Of a stretch of DNA of 64,000 bases, positions 14,440-22,695 are shown in pieces. Every line of letters starts with the position of its first letter. Position 1 is the stretch's first letter. The notes beneath the pieces are model-generated. The model did no database searches, was not told the DNA's origin, and saw only the letters and a list, made by a program, of their open reading frames with translations. Location of the stretch: NCBI GenBank assembly GCA_934541105.1, contig CAKTDA010000003.1, positions 186,001-250,000 on the forward strand, read 5' to 3'. The DNA comes from an uncultured Luteitalea sp. (lineage in GTDB: Bacteria > Acidobacteriota > Vicinamibacteria > Vicinamibacterales > Vicinamibacteraceae). Position numbers and translations under genes: made by a program.

Positions 14440-17190
14440 TCAGTGTGCCTGCAGGAAGGCGATCACGTCCGCGACGTCCTGCGCCGACAGGCCGAGCCGC
14501 CCGGCGTCGGGCATCAACGAGCCGGCGAGCCGCTCCCGGGACCGCACGCGCGCGACGGGCACGATCTGCGACACGCCGCCCATGCTGCGAATCATCAGCG
14601 GGTCGCCTTCCTTGATGATCAGGCCCTGGATCGTCTGGCCTTCCCTCGTCAGGATCGTCGTGCCCGCGTAGCCGTGGGCGATGCCGGCGTCGGGATCCAC
14701 AATCGCGGCGGCAATCACCTGCGGCGACTTGCCGCGTGCCCAGCCGTCGAGGCCCGGACCGACGTCGGCGCCGACGCCGCCGATCGCGTGGCACATCGTG
14801 CACCGCATGACGGCATCCTTGCCTCGTGCGGCATCACCACGCAGGCTCAGGACGTCGTCCACCGTGAAGATTGGCGTGCCCGGCGTCCGCGGCGGGAAGA
14901 CGGCGTCGTGCAGCGTGACCGTGTCGGGGTCGTAGATGCCCTGGCGCTTCAACTCCGGCAGCAGGTCGTGATCGGCCCAGTCGTTCGAGAGGCGATTGAG
15001 CACCCACCATGTCGCCGACTCCTGGAGCGGCCCGTCGGTCGCCGCGAGCCTGGTCATGGCCCGCGATGCGTCCCGCGTGTCGATGAAGGCGAGCGCGTCC
15101 ATCGCGCGGCGACGCTGGGCAACAGGCAGCGTGTCGGAGCCCGCACGCGTCTCGAGCGCCTCGACGGCGCTCGCCGGGTGCAGCCGCCACGCGATCCAGG
15201 CAAACGCATCGGGCCACGTGCGGGCATCGTCCCGATCGAGTTCGTCGTGGAGTCGGTCGTACAGCGCGGCTTCCTTGCCGGTGGCGCCCGTGCCGAGCGC
15301 TTCGAGATAACTGCGGTCCGCGTCGTCGAAGCGGCGGGCGACGTCCACGAGGATCGGCAGGGCCTCCGCCGCACGGCGGTCGCGCATGGCGAGCGCGACC
15401 TCACGCCGCACACCAGGGTCGGCGTCCCGCGCGAGCACGCGCGCAACAGGCAGCACGTCCATGTCCGCGCGGCGCATGGCGCGGAACGCGGCGATGCGCA
15501 TCGCCGGATCGGCGTGCGCATCCGGGCTGCCCACGCGCTGGCGGCCCTCGGGCCCGAGCTGATGCAGCAGGTACACCGCACGTCCGCGCACGTACGCGTT
15601 GGCGTCGGTGAGCAGGCCGGCCACCGCATCGACCGCCGATCCGCCCCGCGCCTTCAGTCCCTCGAACCCGATCGACCGCACGTTCACCGCCGGCGAACGC
15701 AGCGCGGCGACGAGCCCGTCGATGGTGCCGGCGTCGATGGCGGGAGGTCGCGAGTCGAACCGGCGCGGTGCGATCCGGTAGATCGCACCCGATGCGGCAT
15801 CGTCGAGGTCCTCGTGGAAGCCGACGATCGGGTCGATCCAGTCGCTGACGTAGATGGCGCCATCCGCTCCGACGAGCACGTCCGACGGTCGGAACAGCGT
15901 CGCGATCTCCGCGGTCGTCGAGTTCGGGCCGCCGGTGAAGTCGGTGCCGGCCCACTGGCCTTCGGTGCTCGACGCCATGAACGTGCGTCGATCGAGGCGG
16001 AAGCCGGCGCCCTCGCGCCGCGGCGTGTAGGCGAGGATGGCGTTGCGTCCCGGCTCGGCGGCCAGCAGGGTGCCGTTCCACTCGGCGCCGAGCGCACCGT
16101 GTTCGTAGAACGCCACGCCTGTCGGCGATCCGCCGCCGTAGATGTCGCCTGCCGGCGCGATGCCCGGGTCGTCCTGCCGCCAGTGCGCCGCCTGCACCGA
16201 CTGGCCGGGGCGGCGGTCGGCCTGCCAGGTCCGCAACCCGTCGGCCGACGCGAACCCGAAGTTCGCGTACTCCATCATCCAGCTCACGCGGCAGGCCGGC
16301 GGATCGTCGTTGTCGCTCTGGAAGACGTCGCCAAGCGACGTGATGGCCTGCTCGTAGCTGTTCCGGAAGTTGTGGCCGATGATCTCGACCTGCGTGCCGT
16401 CGGGATTCATGCGCGCCGCGAACCCGCCGACGTACACGTGCCCATCGTCGCTGCGCGTGCCGACGAACTTCGCCGAGTCGTGAGGGAAGGTGAACGGCCC
16501 GATCGGGTCGGCGCGATAGCCGCTGAACGACGTGAACGTCCGTCCCGATCGATCCGTGAACCGGGCGCCCATGTTGCCCGAGTTGAACAGCCATTTCCCG
16601 TCGGGCCCCACGGTGACCGAGTGCAGCGAGTGGTCGTGGTTGATGCCCTGGAAGCCGGTGAGCAGCACCTCGCGCGTGTCAACCGCCGGGTCGAACCGGA
16701 GGTTGCGATCGACGTCCGTGTAGACGATCAGGTCGGGCGGCTGCGAGACGACGATCCGGTTGTCGATCACGGCCACGCCGAGCGGCGCGACGAGCGCAGG
16801 CTCCTGCACGAACGTGTGCGACGCGTCTGCGCGGCCATCGCCGTTCGTGTCCTGCAGCACGACGATGCGGTCGCCCTCCGGTTGTCGTGCGTGACGATGA
16901 CGATAGCGGACGCCCTCGGCGACCCAGATGCGGCCGCCACTGTCCACGTCCATGTTCGTCGGGTTGCGGACCATGTCGGCGCCGGCCCAGAGCGTGACCT
17001 CGAGACCGTCCGGGACGTCGAACAGCGCCAGGGGAATGACCGTCGTGTCGTGCAGGCGCGGCAGTGATCGGCGCGGGGCCTGTGCCGCGAGCAGCGACGC
17101 CGAGGCGACGGCAAGCAGCAGCGTTCCGACGGCTGCGGCCCGTGGAACGGCCGCGCCAGGGGCGGGGGCGTCACGACGGATGCGTGGCAC
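14440..17190 (-). CDS. PVC-type haem-binding dehydrogenase-like protein
   Basis: A 916-residue exported protein of the membrane-bound dehydrogenase / PVC-type CxxCH group. Order: signal peptide (residues 1-35), a six-bladed beta-propeller like soluble glucose dehydrogenases (about 50-430), an alpha-helical HEAT-like repeat region (about 500-740) and a C-terminal cytochrome c domain with Cys797-x-x-Cys800-His801 (CTMCH). Such proteins are thought to oxidise sugars or alcohols in the periplasm and pass electrons to cytochromes; the substrate is unknown. The GTG start is fixed by a TATGCT hexamer eight bases upstream. A possible partner is the alcohol dehydrogenase just downstream. Confidence 0.87.
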   Translation of the reverse strand: MPRIRRDAPAPGAAVPRAAAVGTLLLAVASASLLAAQAPRRSLPRLHDTTVIPLALFDVPDGLEVTLWAGADMVRNPTNMDVDSGGRIWVAEGVRYRHRHARQPEGDRIVVLQDTNGDGRADASHTFVQEPALVAPLGVAVIDNRIVVSQPPDLIVYTDVDRNLRFDPAVDTREVLLTGFQGINHDHSLHSVTVGPDGKWLFNSGNMGARFTDRSGRTFTSFSGYRADPIGPFTFPHDSAKFVGTRSDDGHVYVGGFAARMNPDGTQVEIIGHNFRNSYEQAITSLGDVFQSDNDDPPACRVSWMMEYANFGFASADGLRTWQADRRPGQSVQAAHWRQDDPGIAPAGDIYGGGSPTGVAFYEHGALGAEWNGTLLAAEPGRNAILAYTPRREGAGFRLDRRTFMASSTEGQWAGTDFTGGPNSTTAEIATLFRPSDVLVGADGAIYVSDWIDPIVGFHEDLDDAASGAIYRIAPRRFDSRPPAIDAGTIDGLVAALRSPAVNVRSIGFEGLKARGGSAVDAVAGLLTDANAYVRGRAVYLLHQLGPEGRQRVGSPDAHADPAMRIAAFRAMRRADMDVLPVARVLARDADPGVRREVALAMRDRRAAEALPILVDVARRFDDADRSYLEALGTGATGKEAALYDRLHDELDRDDARTWPDAFAWIAWRLHPASAVEALETRAGSDTLPVAQRRRAMDALAFIDTRDASRAMTRLAATDGPLQESATWWVLNRLSNDWADHDLLPELKRQGIYDPDTVTLHDAVFPPRTPGTPIFTVDDVLSLRGDAARGKDAVMRCTMCHAIGGVGADVGPGLDGWARGKSPQVIAAAIVDPDAGIAHGYAGTTILTREGQTIQGLIIKEGDPLMIRSMGGVSQIVPVARVRSRERLAGSLMPDAGRLGLSAQDVADVIAFLQAH

Positions 17191-17198
17191 GATGCGAG

Positions 17199-17204
17199 AG
17201 CATA
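17199..17204 (-). promoter_or_regulatory. -10 hexamer TATGCT, leaderless start
   Basis: Minus-strand TATGCT eight bases before GTG 17190. It lies only 17 bases from the divergent TACACT box at 17222, so the two promoters overlap. Confidence 0.5.
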
Positions 17205-17221
17205 GCACACTTTGGCCGGCG

Positions 17222-17227
17222 TACACT
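17222..17227 (+). promoter_or_regulatory. -10 hexamer TACACT, leaderless start
   Basis: TACACT five bases before ATG 17233 of the DUF2891 gene. Divergent partner of the TATGCT box on the other strand within a 42-base gap. Confidence 0.55.
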
Positions 17228-17232
17228 GCGCC

Positions 17233-18306
17233 ATGCTCGCCGCGCTCCTCCTGACGATGCAGACGACGGCCATGCCGCACATGGACATCACCCAAGCCGG
17301 CCGGCTGGCGAGCCTCGCGCTTGCCTGCGTACACCAGGAGTATCCGAACAAGATCGCGCACACGATGGCCGGCGACGCCGATGCCCGGCCGCCGCGCGAG
17401 TTGACGCCCGTGTTCTACGGCTGCTTCGACTGGCATTCGTCAGTGCACGGCCACTGGCTGCTCGCCCGTGTTGCTCGGCTCCATCCGGGTACGCCGCTGG
17501 CGCAGGAGGCTGAAGCCGCGCTGGGACGCAGCTTCACTGCCGAGCACGTCGCCGGCGAACTCGCATACATGAAGGCGCCTGGCCGCCAGGAGTTCGAACG
17601 TCCGTACGGGCTCGCCTGGCTCCTGCAGTTGACGATGGAACTGCGCGAGTGGAACAGCCCGCAGGCGCAGGCATGGGCCGGCATGCTCGCGCCGCTCGAG
17701 CGCGAGGCAGGGCGCCGCTTCACGGAGTGGCTGCCGAAGCTCACGCGGCCCATCCGCACGGGCGAGCACTCGCAGACGGCGTTTGCCTTCGGCCTGGCAA
17801 TCGACTGGGCGCGTCAGGCGGGGGACGCCGCGTTCGAGCGCCTGCTCGTCGAGCGTACGCGCACGTTCTACTTGGACGATCGCGAGTGCCCGATCGCCTA
17901 CGAGCCGTCCGGCCAGGACTTCGTCTCGCCGTGCCTCGCGGAAGCCGACCTCATGCGCCGCGTGCTGCCGGCTCCAGAGTTCGCGACGTGGCTCGCGGGG
18001 TTCCTGCCGCGGATTCCGAAAGGCGATGCTGACGCATCATGGCTCGAGCCCGGCGTCGTGCTCGACCCCACGGACGGCAAGCTCGCGCACCTCGACGGCC
18101 TGAATCTCAGTCGCGCCTGGATGCTCGAAGGCATCCTCTCGGCCCTGCCCGCGGGCGACGCGCGGCGTCCCGCGCTGCAGGCTGCTGCCTCGAGACACCG
18201 GGATATCGGCCTCGCGGCCGTCACGGGCGCGCACTACGCGGGCGGTCACTGGCTGGGCACGTTCGCCCTGTATCTCACGACGGCGCGCGGCCTGCCGGGG
18301 CGCTGA
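17233..18306 (+). CDS. DUF2891 family protein
   Basis: A 357-residue protein of the DUF2891 family, whose members are predicted alpha/alpha-barrel proteins of unknown function. Recognisable segments are VFYGCFDWHSSVHGHW (about residues 57-72), RPYGLAWLLQL, GEHSQTAFAFGLA and SGQDFVSPCLAEADLM. The cysteine/histidine-rich FYGCFDWHSSVHGHW stretch may form an active site. The ATG at 17233 gives a short hydrophobic N-terminus (MLAALLLTMQTTA) that may be a weak signal peptide. A leaderless promoter and a following hairpin (18309-18330) suggest a one-gene unit. Confidence 0.85.
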   Translation: MLAALLLTMQTTAMPHMDITQAGRLASLALACVHQEYPNKIAHTMAGDADARPPRELTPVFYGCFDWHSSVHGHWLLARVARLHPGTPLAQEAEAALGRSFTAEHVAGELAYMKAPGRQEFERPYGLAWLLQLTMELREWNSPQAQAWAGMLAPLEREAGRRFTEWLPKLTRPIRTGEHSQTAFAFGLAIDWARQAGDAAFERLLVERTRTFYLDDRECPIAYEPSGQDFVSPCLAEADLMRRVLPAPEFATWLAGFLPRIPKGDADASWLEPGVVLDPTDGKLAHLDGLNLSRAWMLEGILSALPAGDARRPALQAAASRHRDIGLAAVTGAHYAGGHWLGTFALYLTTARGLPGR

Positions 18307-18308
18307 GT

Positions 18309-18330
18309 GCGGGCGGTTGACGCCGCCCGC
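18309..18330 (+). terminator. hairpin terminator
   Basis: GCGGGCGG (18309-18316) pairs with CCGCCCGC (18323-18330) around a TTGACG loop, three bases after the DUF2891 stop codon. No T-run follows, as with other hairpins here. Confidence 0.6.
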
Positions 18331-18454
18331 CGCGCCCGCTAAGGTGCTCCCGTTCCTGGCGGGGTCCCGGCACGGAGAGGGAGCCCCTACCTGCGGTCCG
18401 ATCTCGCCGGACTCGTGGATGCAGGCGTCAGCGAGCACACAGGAGACGTGTGCG

Positions 18455-18862
18455 ATGCCTCAGGACACTCCCACGACACTCGGACTGGCAACCGTCATCT
18501 ACCAGGTCCCGGATCTCCAACTCGCCAGGCGCTGGTATACCGAGGCTTTCGGCCAGGCCCCGTACTTCGATCAGCCGTTCTACATCGGCTTCGACATCGG
18601 TGGCTACGAGCTCGGCCTGCACCCGGACCTCTCGGCCGGGCAGCCCGGCCCGGGCGGCGGCGTCGCCTACTGGCGCGTGCCGGCCATCGCTGCGGCCGTG
18701 GCGCACTTCGTCCGCAGCGGCGCGACCCTCGTGTCGGAGCCGCGAGACGTCGGTGAAGGCATCGCCGTCGCAACGGTCGCCGATCCCTTCGGCAACCTGA
18801 TCGGGCTCATCGAGAACCCGCACTTCGCGCCGAACGCGACGTTGTCGTCGCTGCACGACTGA
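18455..18862 (+). CDS. glyoxalase/VOC family protein
   Basis: A 135-residue cytoplasmic protein with one vicinal-oxygen-chelate module pair. The beta-alpha-beta-beta-beta pattern is visible: VIYQVPDLQLARRWYTEAF at residues 12-30 and a second half ending VADPFGNLIGLIENP. Family members are small metal-dependent lyases, dioxygenases or resistance proteins; the typical metal ligands (His/Glu) are only partly present, so function is open. ATG 18455 is chosen over an earlier in-frame start because AGGAG lies nine bases before it. The 124 bases upstream, after the hairpin, hold no recognisable gene. Confidence 0.82.
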   Translation: MPQDTPTTLGLATVIYQVPDLQLARRWYTEAFGQAPYFDQPFYIGFDIGGYELGLHPDLSAGQPGPGGGVAYWRVPAIAAAVAHFVRSGATLVSEPRDVGEGIAVATVADPFGNLIGLIENPHFAPNATLSSLHD

Positions 18863-18880
18863 CGCCTCGCCGAGGCGAGG
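18863..18880 (+). terminator. possible hairpin after VOC gene
   Basis: Nested complementary runs (CCTCGCC at 18865-18871 and GGCGAGG at 18874-18880) directly after the stop codon can form a short hairpin with a tight loop. Weak evidence; the rest of the gap to 19028 shows only a GGAG ribosome-binding site before the next gene. Confidence 0.35.
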
Positions 18881-19028
18881 GAACGCCGGACGCAGGCAGA
18901 CCGAACAGCGCCAGCGCGCAGCTCGACCCTTGGAACGTTGACGCGCAGGCGTCCGTCTCCATCGAGGCCACGCCGGGTCCCGCGGCATCCACACGCCGCG
19001 GGGCCGAGCCTCATTGGAGTCATCCGCC

Positions 19029-19973
19029 ATGTCCCGTTATCGTTCCGCGCTTCCGCAACTCGGCGATTCGCTGTTCCTGACCGACGGGGGCCTCGAAACC
19101 ACGCTCATCTTCCAGCAGGGCATCGAGCTGCCCGACTTCGCGTCGTTCCACCTGCTCCGTACCGGCGAAGGGGAACAGCTGCTGCGCACGTATTTCCGTG
19201 CGTACGCCGCGCTTGCCCGCCGCCATGGCACGGGCCTGCTCGCCGACACGGTCACATGGCGGGCGAGTGCCGACTGGACGGCGAAGCGGGGGATTGCGCC
19301 TGCGATGTCGCGCGAGATCCACCGCCGGTCCGTGCGGCTGCTCGAGGCCGTGCGCGACGAGTTCTCTACGGTCCCGTTCGTCATCAGCGGCGCGATCGGG
19401 CCCCGCGGTGACGGATACGTGCCATCGGCACTGATGACCGTCAGGCATGCCGAGGCGTACCACCAGGCACAGATCGACATGCTGGCGGAAGACGGCGCCG
19501 ACATGCTCTGCGCCATGACGCTCAACTACGTCGAGGAGGCCATCGGCATCGTCCATGCCGCGCGGCACGCGGCGATGCCCATTGCCGTCTCGTTCACGGT
19601 CGAGACCGACGGCCGCCTGCCCACCGGACAGACACTCGGCGGCGCCATCTCGCTCGTCGATGCCGCCACGAGCGGCTACCCGGCGTACTACATGGTCAAC
19701 TGCGCGCACCCGTCGCACTTCATGCACGTGCTCGACCCGGCCGAGCCCTGGGTGGCACGCGTCCGGGGCATCCGCGCCAACGCGTCCTGCATGAGCCACG
19801 CGGAGCTGAACGAGTCTCCGGAACTCGATGCCGGCGACCCGCAGGCACTGGCTGCGGCATACGCCGACATCAGGCAGCGGCTGCCGCACGTCACCGTTCT
19901 CGGCGGATGCTGCGGCACCGACCTCCGACACGTCGAGCAGATTGCCGCGGCGTGCACGGGCGCGCTGGTGTAG
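19029..19973 (+). CDS. homocysteine S-methyltransferase family protein
   Basis: A 314-residue zinc enzyme of the Pfam homocysteine S-methyltransferase family (MmuM/BHMT type) that would methylate homocysteine, probably from S-methylmethionine or a betaine-like donor. Zinc ligands are Cys225 in MVNCAHPSHF and Cys294-Cys295 in LGGCCGTD; LTDGGLETTL (residues 17-26) is the N-terminal signature. The ATG is preceded by GGAG at nine bases, so this gene has a normal leader. The methyl donor is not readable from sequence. It is monocistronic in appearance. Confidence 0.88.
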   Translation: MSRYRSALPQLGDSLFLTDGGLETTLIFQQGIELPDFASFHLLRTGEGEQLLRTYFRAYAALARRHGTGLLADTVTWRASADWTAKRGIAPAMSREIHRRSVRLLEAVRDEFSTVPFVISGAIGPRGDGYVPSALMTVRHAEAYHQAQIDMLAEDGADMLCAMTLNYVEEAIGIVHAARHAAMPIAVSFTVETDGRLPTGQTLGGAISLVDAATSGYPAYYMVNCAHPSHFMHVLDPAEPWVARVRGIRANASCMSHAELNESPELDAGDPQALAAAYADIRQRLPHVTVLGGCCGTDLRHVEQIAAACTGALV

Positions 19974-20002
19974 TTGCCGGCGATGATCACCGGGCGTCGG
20001 CC

Positions 20003-20030
20003 ATTCGGCATTCAGCATTCAGCATTCAGC
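20003..20030 (+). repeat. heptanucleotide tandem repeat in promoter spacer
   Basis: Four 7-base units in perfect register: ATTCGGC once, then ATTCAGC three times, followed immediately by ATTACAC, which contains the start of the TACACT box. The repeat therefore occupies the -35/spacer region of the peroxiredoxin promoter. Confidence 0.85.
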
Positions 20031-20032
20031 AT

Positions 20033-20038
20033 TACACT
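20033..20038 (+). promoter_or_regulatory. -10 hexamer TACACT, leaderless start
   Basis: TACACT six bases before ATG 20045 of the peroxiredoxin gene, abutting the heptanucleotide repeat. Confidence 0.55.
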
Positions 20039-20044
20039 CGCCCC

Positions 20045-20524
20045 ATGCTGAAGATCGGAGATCGCGTGCCCGAGGCCACGTTCCGGACACCTGGAGACAA
20101 CGGGCCGATGGTGCTGACGACGCAGGACGTGTTCGCGGGAAAGAAGGTCGCGCTGTTCGCGGTGCCCGCGGCGTTCTCGCCGACGTGCAGCCAGACCCAC
20201 CTGCCGGGCTACGTGCGCCATCACGACGCGATCAAGGCAAGCGGCGTCGACACGATTGCGTGCCTCTCGACCAACGACGCGTGGGTCCTCGGGGCGTGGG
20301 CTGAACAGCACGGCGCGACCGGCCGGATCCTGATGCTCTCGGACGGCAACCTCGAGTTCACGCGCGCGGCGGGCATGGAACTAGACGCGACCGTCGTCGG
20401 TGAGGGCATCCGCAGCCAGCGCTACGCGGCCATCGTCGACGACGGGGTCGTCACCGACATCCGCGTGGACGAAAAGCCGTGGCTTGCCGACGCGTCGTCG
20501 GCCGAGGCCCTCTGCGGGCTGTGA
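20045..20524 (+). CDS. peroxiredoxin (Prx5/redoxin type)
   Basis: A 159-residue thiol peroxidase that reduces hydrogen peroxide and organic peroxides. The peroxidatic cysteine is Cys48 in PAAFSPTCSQTH, matching the Prx5 signature (GAFTPTCS); the length is normal for this subfamily. The only other cysteine, Cys157 in the C-terminal EALCGL, could serve as resolving residue, otherwise the enzyme is 1-Cys and uses glutathione or thioredoxin. Expression may depend on the repeat copy number in its promoter. Confidence 0.92.
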   Translation: MLKIGDRVPEATFRTPGDNGPMVLTTQDVFAGKKVALFAVPAAFSPTCSQTHLPGYVRHHDAIKASGVDTIACLSTNDAWVLGAWAEQHGATGRILMLSDGNLEFTRAAGMELDATVVGEGIRSQRYAAIVDDGVVTDIRVDEKPWLADASSAEALCGL

Positions 20525-20531
20525 CGACTCG

Positions 20532-20555
20532 CGGGCCTGCCGCCGCGGCGGCCCG
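20532..20555. terminator. hairpin between convergent genes
   Basis: CGGGCC (20532-20537) pairs with GGCCCG (20550-20555) with an inner GCC/GGC extension, between the convergent peroxiredoxin and MltB genes. Confidence 0.45.
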
Positions 20556-20563
20556 TGGCCGCG

Positions 20564-21676
20564 CTACCGCCGCTTCGACTTCGCGGGTGCCTTCCTCGGC
20601 GTGCGCGCGGCGGGCACCGGGTCGGTGTCCTCGATGCGATCGGCAAGGCGGGCCACGGCCATCGCGTACGCGTGCGCGCAGTTGTAGCTGAGAAGCACCT
20701 CGTAGTTCTGGTACACGAGGAAGTCCCCAGAGTCGGTGCGCAGCAGCGAGCCCTCGACGTCGGCCCGCGGCAGCGCGGAGCCATCGTGCGCGCGGACGCC
20801 GAGGGCCTGCCACTCGGCAAGCGGCTTCTTCACGGTGAGCTGCCGCACGGCGCGGCAGCCCTCGGTCCGCAGCGGTGCCGATTGTTCGATGCCGTTCAGC
20901 CGAGCCGGCAACCGCACGGGCCGGCCCCAGACATACCCGGACACCCAGCCGTTCGTGGCCAGGTAGTTGGCGATGCTCCCGAACACGTCGCCCGGCGACG
21001 ACCAGATGTCGCGGCGTCCGTCGCCGTCGAAGTCCACCGCGTACTTCAGGTAGCTCGAGGGCATGAACTGCGGCTGGCCCATGGCACCGGCCCATGAGCC
21101 CTTCAGGCGCGGCAGGTCGATGTGGCCCGCGTCGAGAATCGCGAGGGCGTCGAAGAGCTGTGCGCGGAACATCGCACCGCGCCGCGTGTCGTACGCGAGC
21201 GTTGCGAGCGTGGGCACGAGGGGGCGCACGCCGCTGAAGCGGCCGAAGCTCGACTCGAGACCCCAGACGGCGACGAGCACGTTGGCGGGCACCTTGTAGG
21301 CGCTCTCGACCTTCGCGAGGACCGGGCCATGCCTGCGCGTCATCGAACGGCCCAGCCGGATGGCCGGCGCGCCGACGCGCCGTGAGAGGTACTGCGACAG
21401 CGTCTCGTTGAACTCGGCCTGCGTGCGGTCGCGTTCCAGGATCTGCCGGACCGGAGCGATGTCGCCGAGGGCCGCGGCGACGGTGGCCGGCGAGATCCCG
21501 CGCGCGAGGGCTTCTTCCCGGACGCCCTGCAGCCACTCGGGGAACGGCGGGACCACCCGCATCCCGGCCGCGGCGTCCGCCGGCGCGTGATCAGTGTTCA
21601 GGGGCTGTGCGGCGAGGGGCACCGCGGCCAGGAGCAGCACCGCGCCGACGAGCGCGCAGCGGACCGTGTGGAGCAT
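20564..21676 (-). CDS. mltB: lytic murein transglycosylase B
   Basis: A 370-residue exported peptidoglycan lytic transglycosylase of the MltB family (SLT_2 domain). The signal peptide ends near VPLAAQ (residues 19-24); no lipobox cysteine is present, so it is probably soluble. The catalytic glutamate is Glu141 in VWGLESSFGRFSG; GAMGQPQFMPSSYLKYAVDFDGDGRRD is split over the conserved saccharide-binding region. The C-terminus ends in a basic Lys/Arg-rich tail. ATG 21676 is chosen for a clean signal peptide; ATG 21697 adds seven residues. Confidence 0.9.
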   Translation of the reverse strand: MLHTVRCALVGAVLLLAAVPLAAQPLNTDHAPADAAAGMRVVPPFPEWLQGVREEALARGISPATVAAALGDIAPVRQILERDRTQAEFNETLSQYLSRRVGAPAIRLGRSMTRRHGPVLAKVESAYKVPANVLVAVWGLESSFGRFSGVRPLVPTLATLAYDTRRGAMFRAQLFDALAILDAGHIDLPRLKGSWAGAMGQPQFMPSSYLKYAVDFDGDGRRDIWSSPGDVFGSIANYLATNGWVSGYVWGRPVRLPARLNGIEQSAPLRTEGCRAVRQLTVKKPLAEWQALGVRAHDGSALPRADVEGSLLRTDSGDFLVYQNYEVLLSYNCAHAYAMAVARLADRIEDTDPVPAARTPRKAPAKSKRR

Positions 21677-21699
21677 CGATCCATGATGCCGCAACATGC

Positions 21700-21713
21700 G
21701 CCGAACGCCGAAC
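21700..21713 (-). repeat. heptanucleotide repeat, two GTTCGGC units
   Basis: Two contiguous copies of GTTCGGC on the minus strand (GCCGAAC on the plus strand), followed by a degenerate GCCGCCG, just upstream of mltB. The unit differs from the ATTCAGC/ATTCGGC unit at 20003 only at purine positions (consensus RTTCRGC). Confidence 0.6.
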
Positions 21714-21727
21714 GCCGCCGGCGCGGC

Positions 21728-22597
21728 CTATCGCGCGTCGTCGAGCAGCGCGATGAGGCTCGACGTGTCCCAGCGGTTGCCGCCGCGCGCCTGCACCTGC
21801 GCGTAGAACTGATCGACGAGCGCCGCGACCGGCAGCCGCGCGCCGTTGCGGCGGGCCTCGTCGAGCACGATTGCAAGGTCCTTCCGCATCCAGTCCACGG
21901 CGAACCCGAAATCGAACTGTCCGGCGACCATCGTCTCCCACCGGTTCTCCATCTGCCACGACTGCGCCGCGCCCTTCGAGATCACCGAAAGCACCTTCGG
22001 CACGTCGAGCTCCGCCTTCTGCGCGAAGTGCAGCGCTTCGGCAAGTCCCTGCGCGATGCCGGCGATGCAGATCTGGTTCACCATCTTGCACGACTGGCCC
22101 GCACCGCTGGCGCCGATCCGCGCCACCATGCGGCCGTACGCCTTCAGCACGGGCTCCACACGCGCGAACGGCTCCTCGTCGCCACCGCACATGACGCTCA
22201 ACTGGCCCTTCTGCGCGCCGGCCTGTCCGCCCGACACCGGTGCATCCACGAAGTGCAGCCCACGGGAGCGGGCCTCGGCGTAGAGCTCCCGCGCCACCGC
22301 GGCCGACGCGGTCGTGTGATCGACGAACACTGCATTGCGCGCCATGCCATGGAACGCACCGTCAGGGCCGATCGTCACTTCGCGAACGTCGTCGTCTGCG
22401 CCCACACAGGCGCAGACGATGTCGACACCATCGGCTGCGGCCCGCGGGGTCGGTGCCGCAGTCCCGCCGTACTCGGCCGTCCACTGCCCGGCCTTCTCCG
22501 CGTTGCGGTTGTAGACGACGACGTCGTGCCCCGCCCGAGCGAGGTGTCCAGCCATTGGCGCACCCATGACGCCGAGTCCGATGAAGGCGATTCGCAT
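21728..22597 (-). CDS. 3-hydroxyisobutyrate dehydrogenase family oxidoreductase
   Basis: A 289-residue NAD(P)-dependent beta-hydroxyacid dehydrogenase. Rossmann motif FIGLGVMGAPMA at residues 5-16, substrate signature VDAPVSGGQAGAQKG at 117-131 and catalytic Lys171 in GQSCKMVNQ are all present. The family includes 3-hydroxyisobutyrate, tartronate semialdehyde and glyoxylate/succinic semialdehyde reductases; the last group is well matched by SGGQAGAQKGQL but I cannot decide. ATG 22597 is set by the N-terminal Rossmann motif and by TACGAT seven bases upstream. Confidence 0.88.
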   Translation of the reverse strand: MRIAFIGLGVMGAPMAGHLARAGHDVVVYNRNAEKAGQWTAEYGGTAAPTPRAAADGVDIVCACVGADDDVREVTIGPDGAFHGMARNAVFVDHTTASAAVARELYAEARSRGLHFVDAPVSGGQAGAQKGQLSVMCGGDEEPFARVEPVLKAYGRMVARIGASGAGQSCKMVNQICIAGIAQGLAEALHFAQKAELDVPKVLSVISKGAAQSWQMENRWETMVAGQFDFGFAVDWMRKDLAIVLDEARRNGARLPVAALVDQFYAQVQARGGNRWDTSSLIALLDDAR

Positions 22598-22604
22598 GCC
22601 GCGG

Positions 22605-22610
22605 ATCGTA
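22605..22610 (-). promoter_or_regulatory. -10 hexamer TACGAT, leaderless start
   Basis: Minus-strand TACGAT seven bases before ATG 22597. Confidence 0.5.
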
Positions 22611-22635
22611 TCAAGGGCCGGGGACCAGGGGCCGG

Positions 22636-22663
22636 GTATCGGGTAGCAAGTATCGGGTATCAG
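22636..22663 (+). repeat. heptanucleotide repeat array, GTATCGG type
   Basis: Four contiguous 7-base units: GTATCGG, GTAGCAA, GTATCGG, GTATCAG. They lie in the 112-base divergent gap between the hydroxyisobutyrate dehydrogenase gene and the DUF4127 operon, in G-rich surroundings. Confidence 0.65.
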
Positions 22664-22695
22664 GGCGGGGAGCGGGTTCCCGATTGACCGAGGCG

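Noticed and set aside
13678..17067. An 1129-codon plus-strand frame opposite the cytochrome and alcohol dehydrogenase genes
   Set aside because: Spans two real genes on the other strand and has no recognisable domain.
20003..20030. Short tandem repeats considered as a CRISPR array
   Set aside because: Units are 7 bases without spacers, and no cas genes are present.
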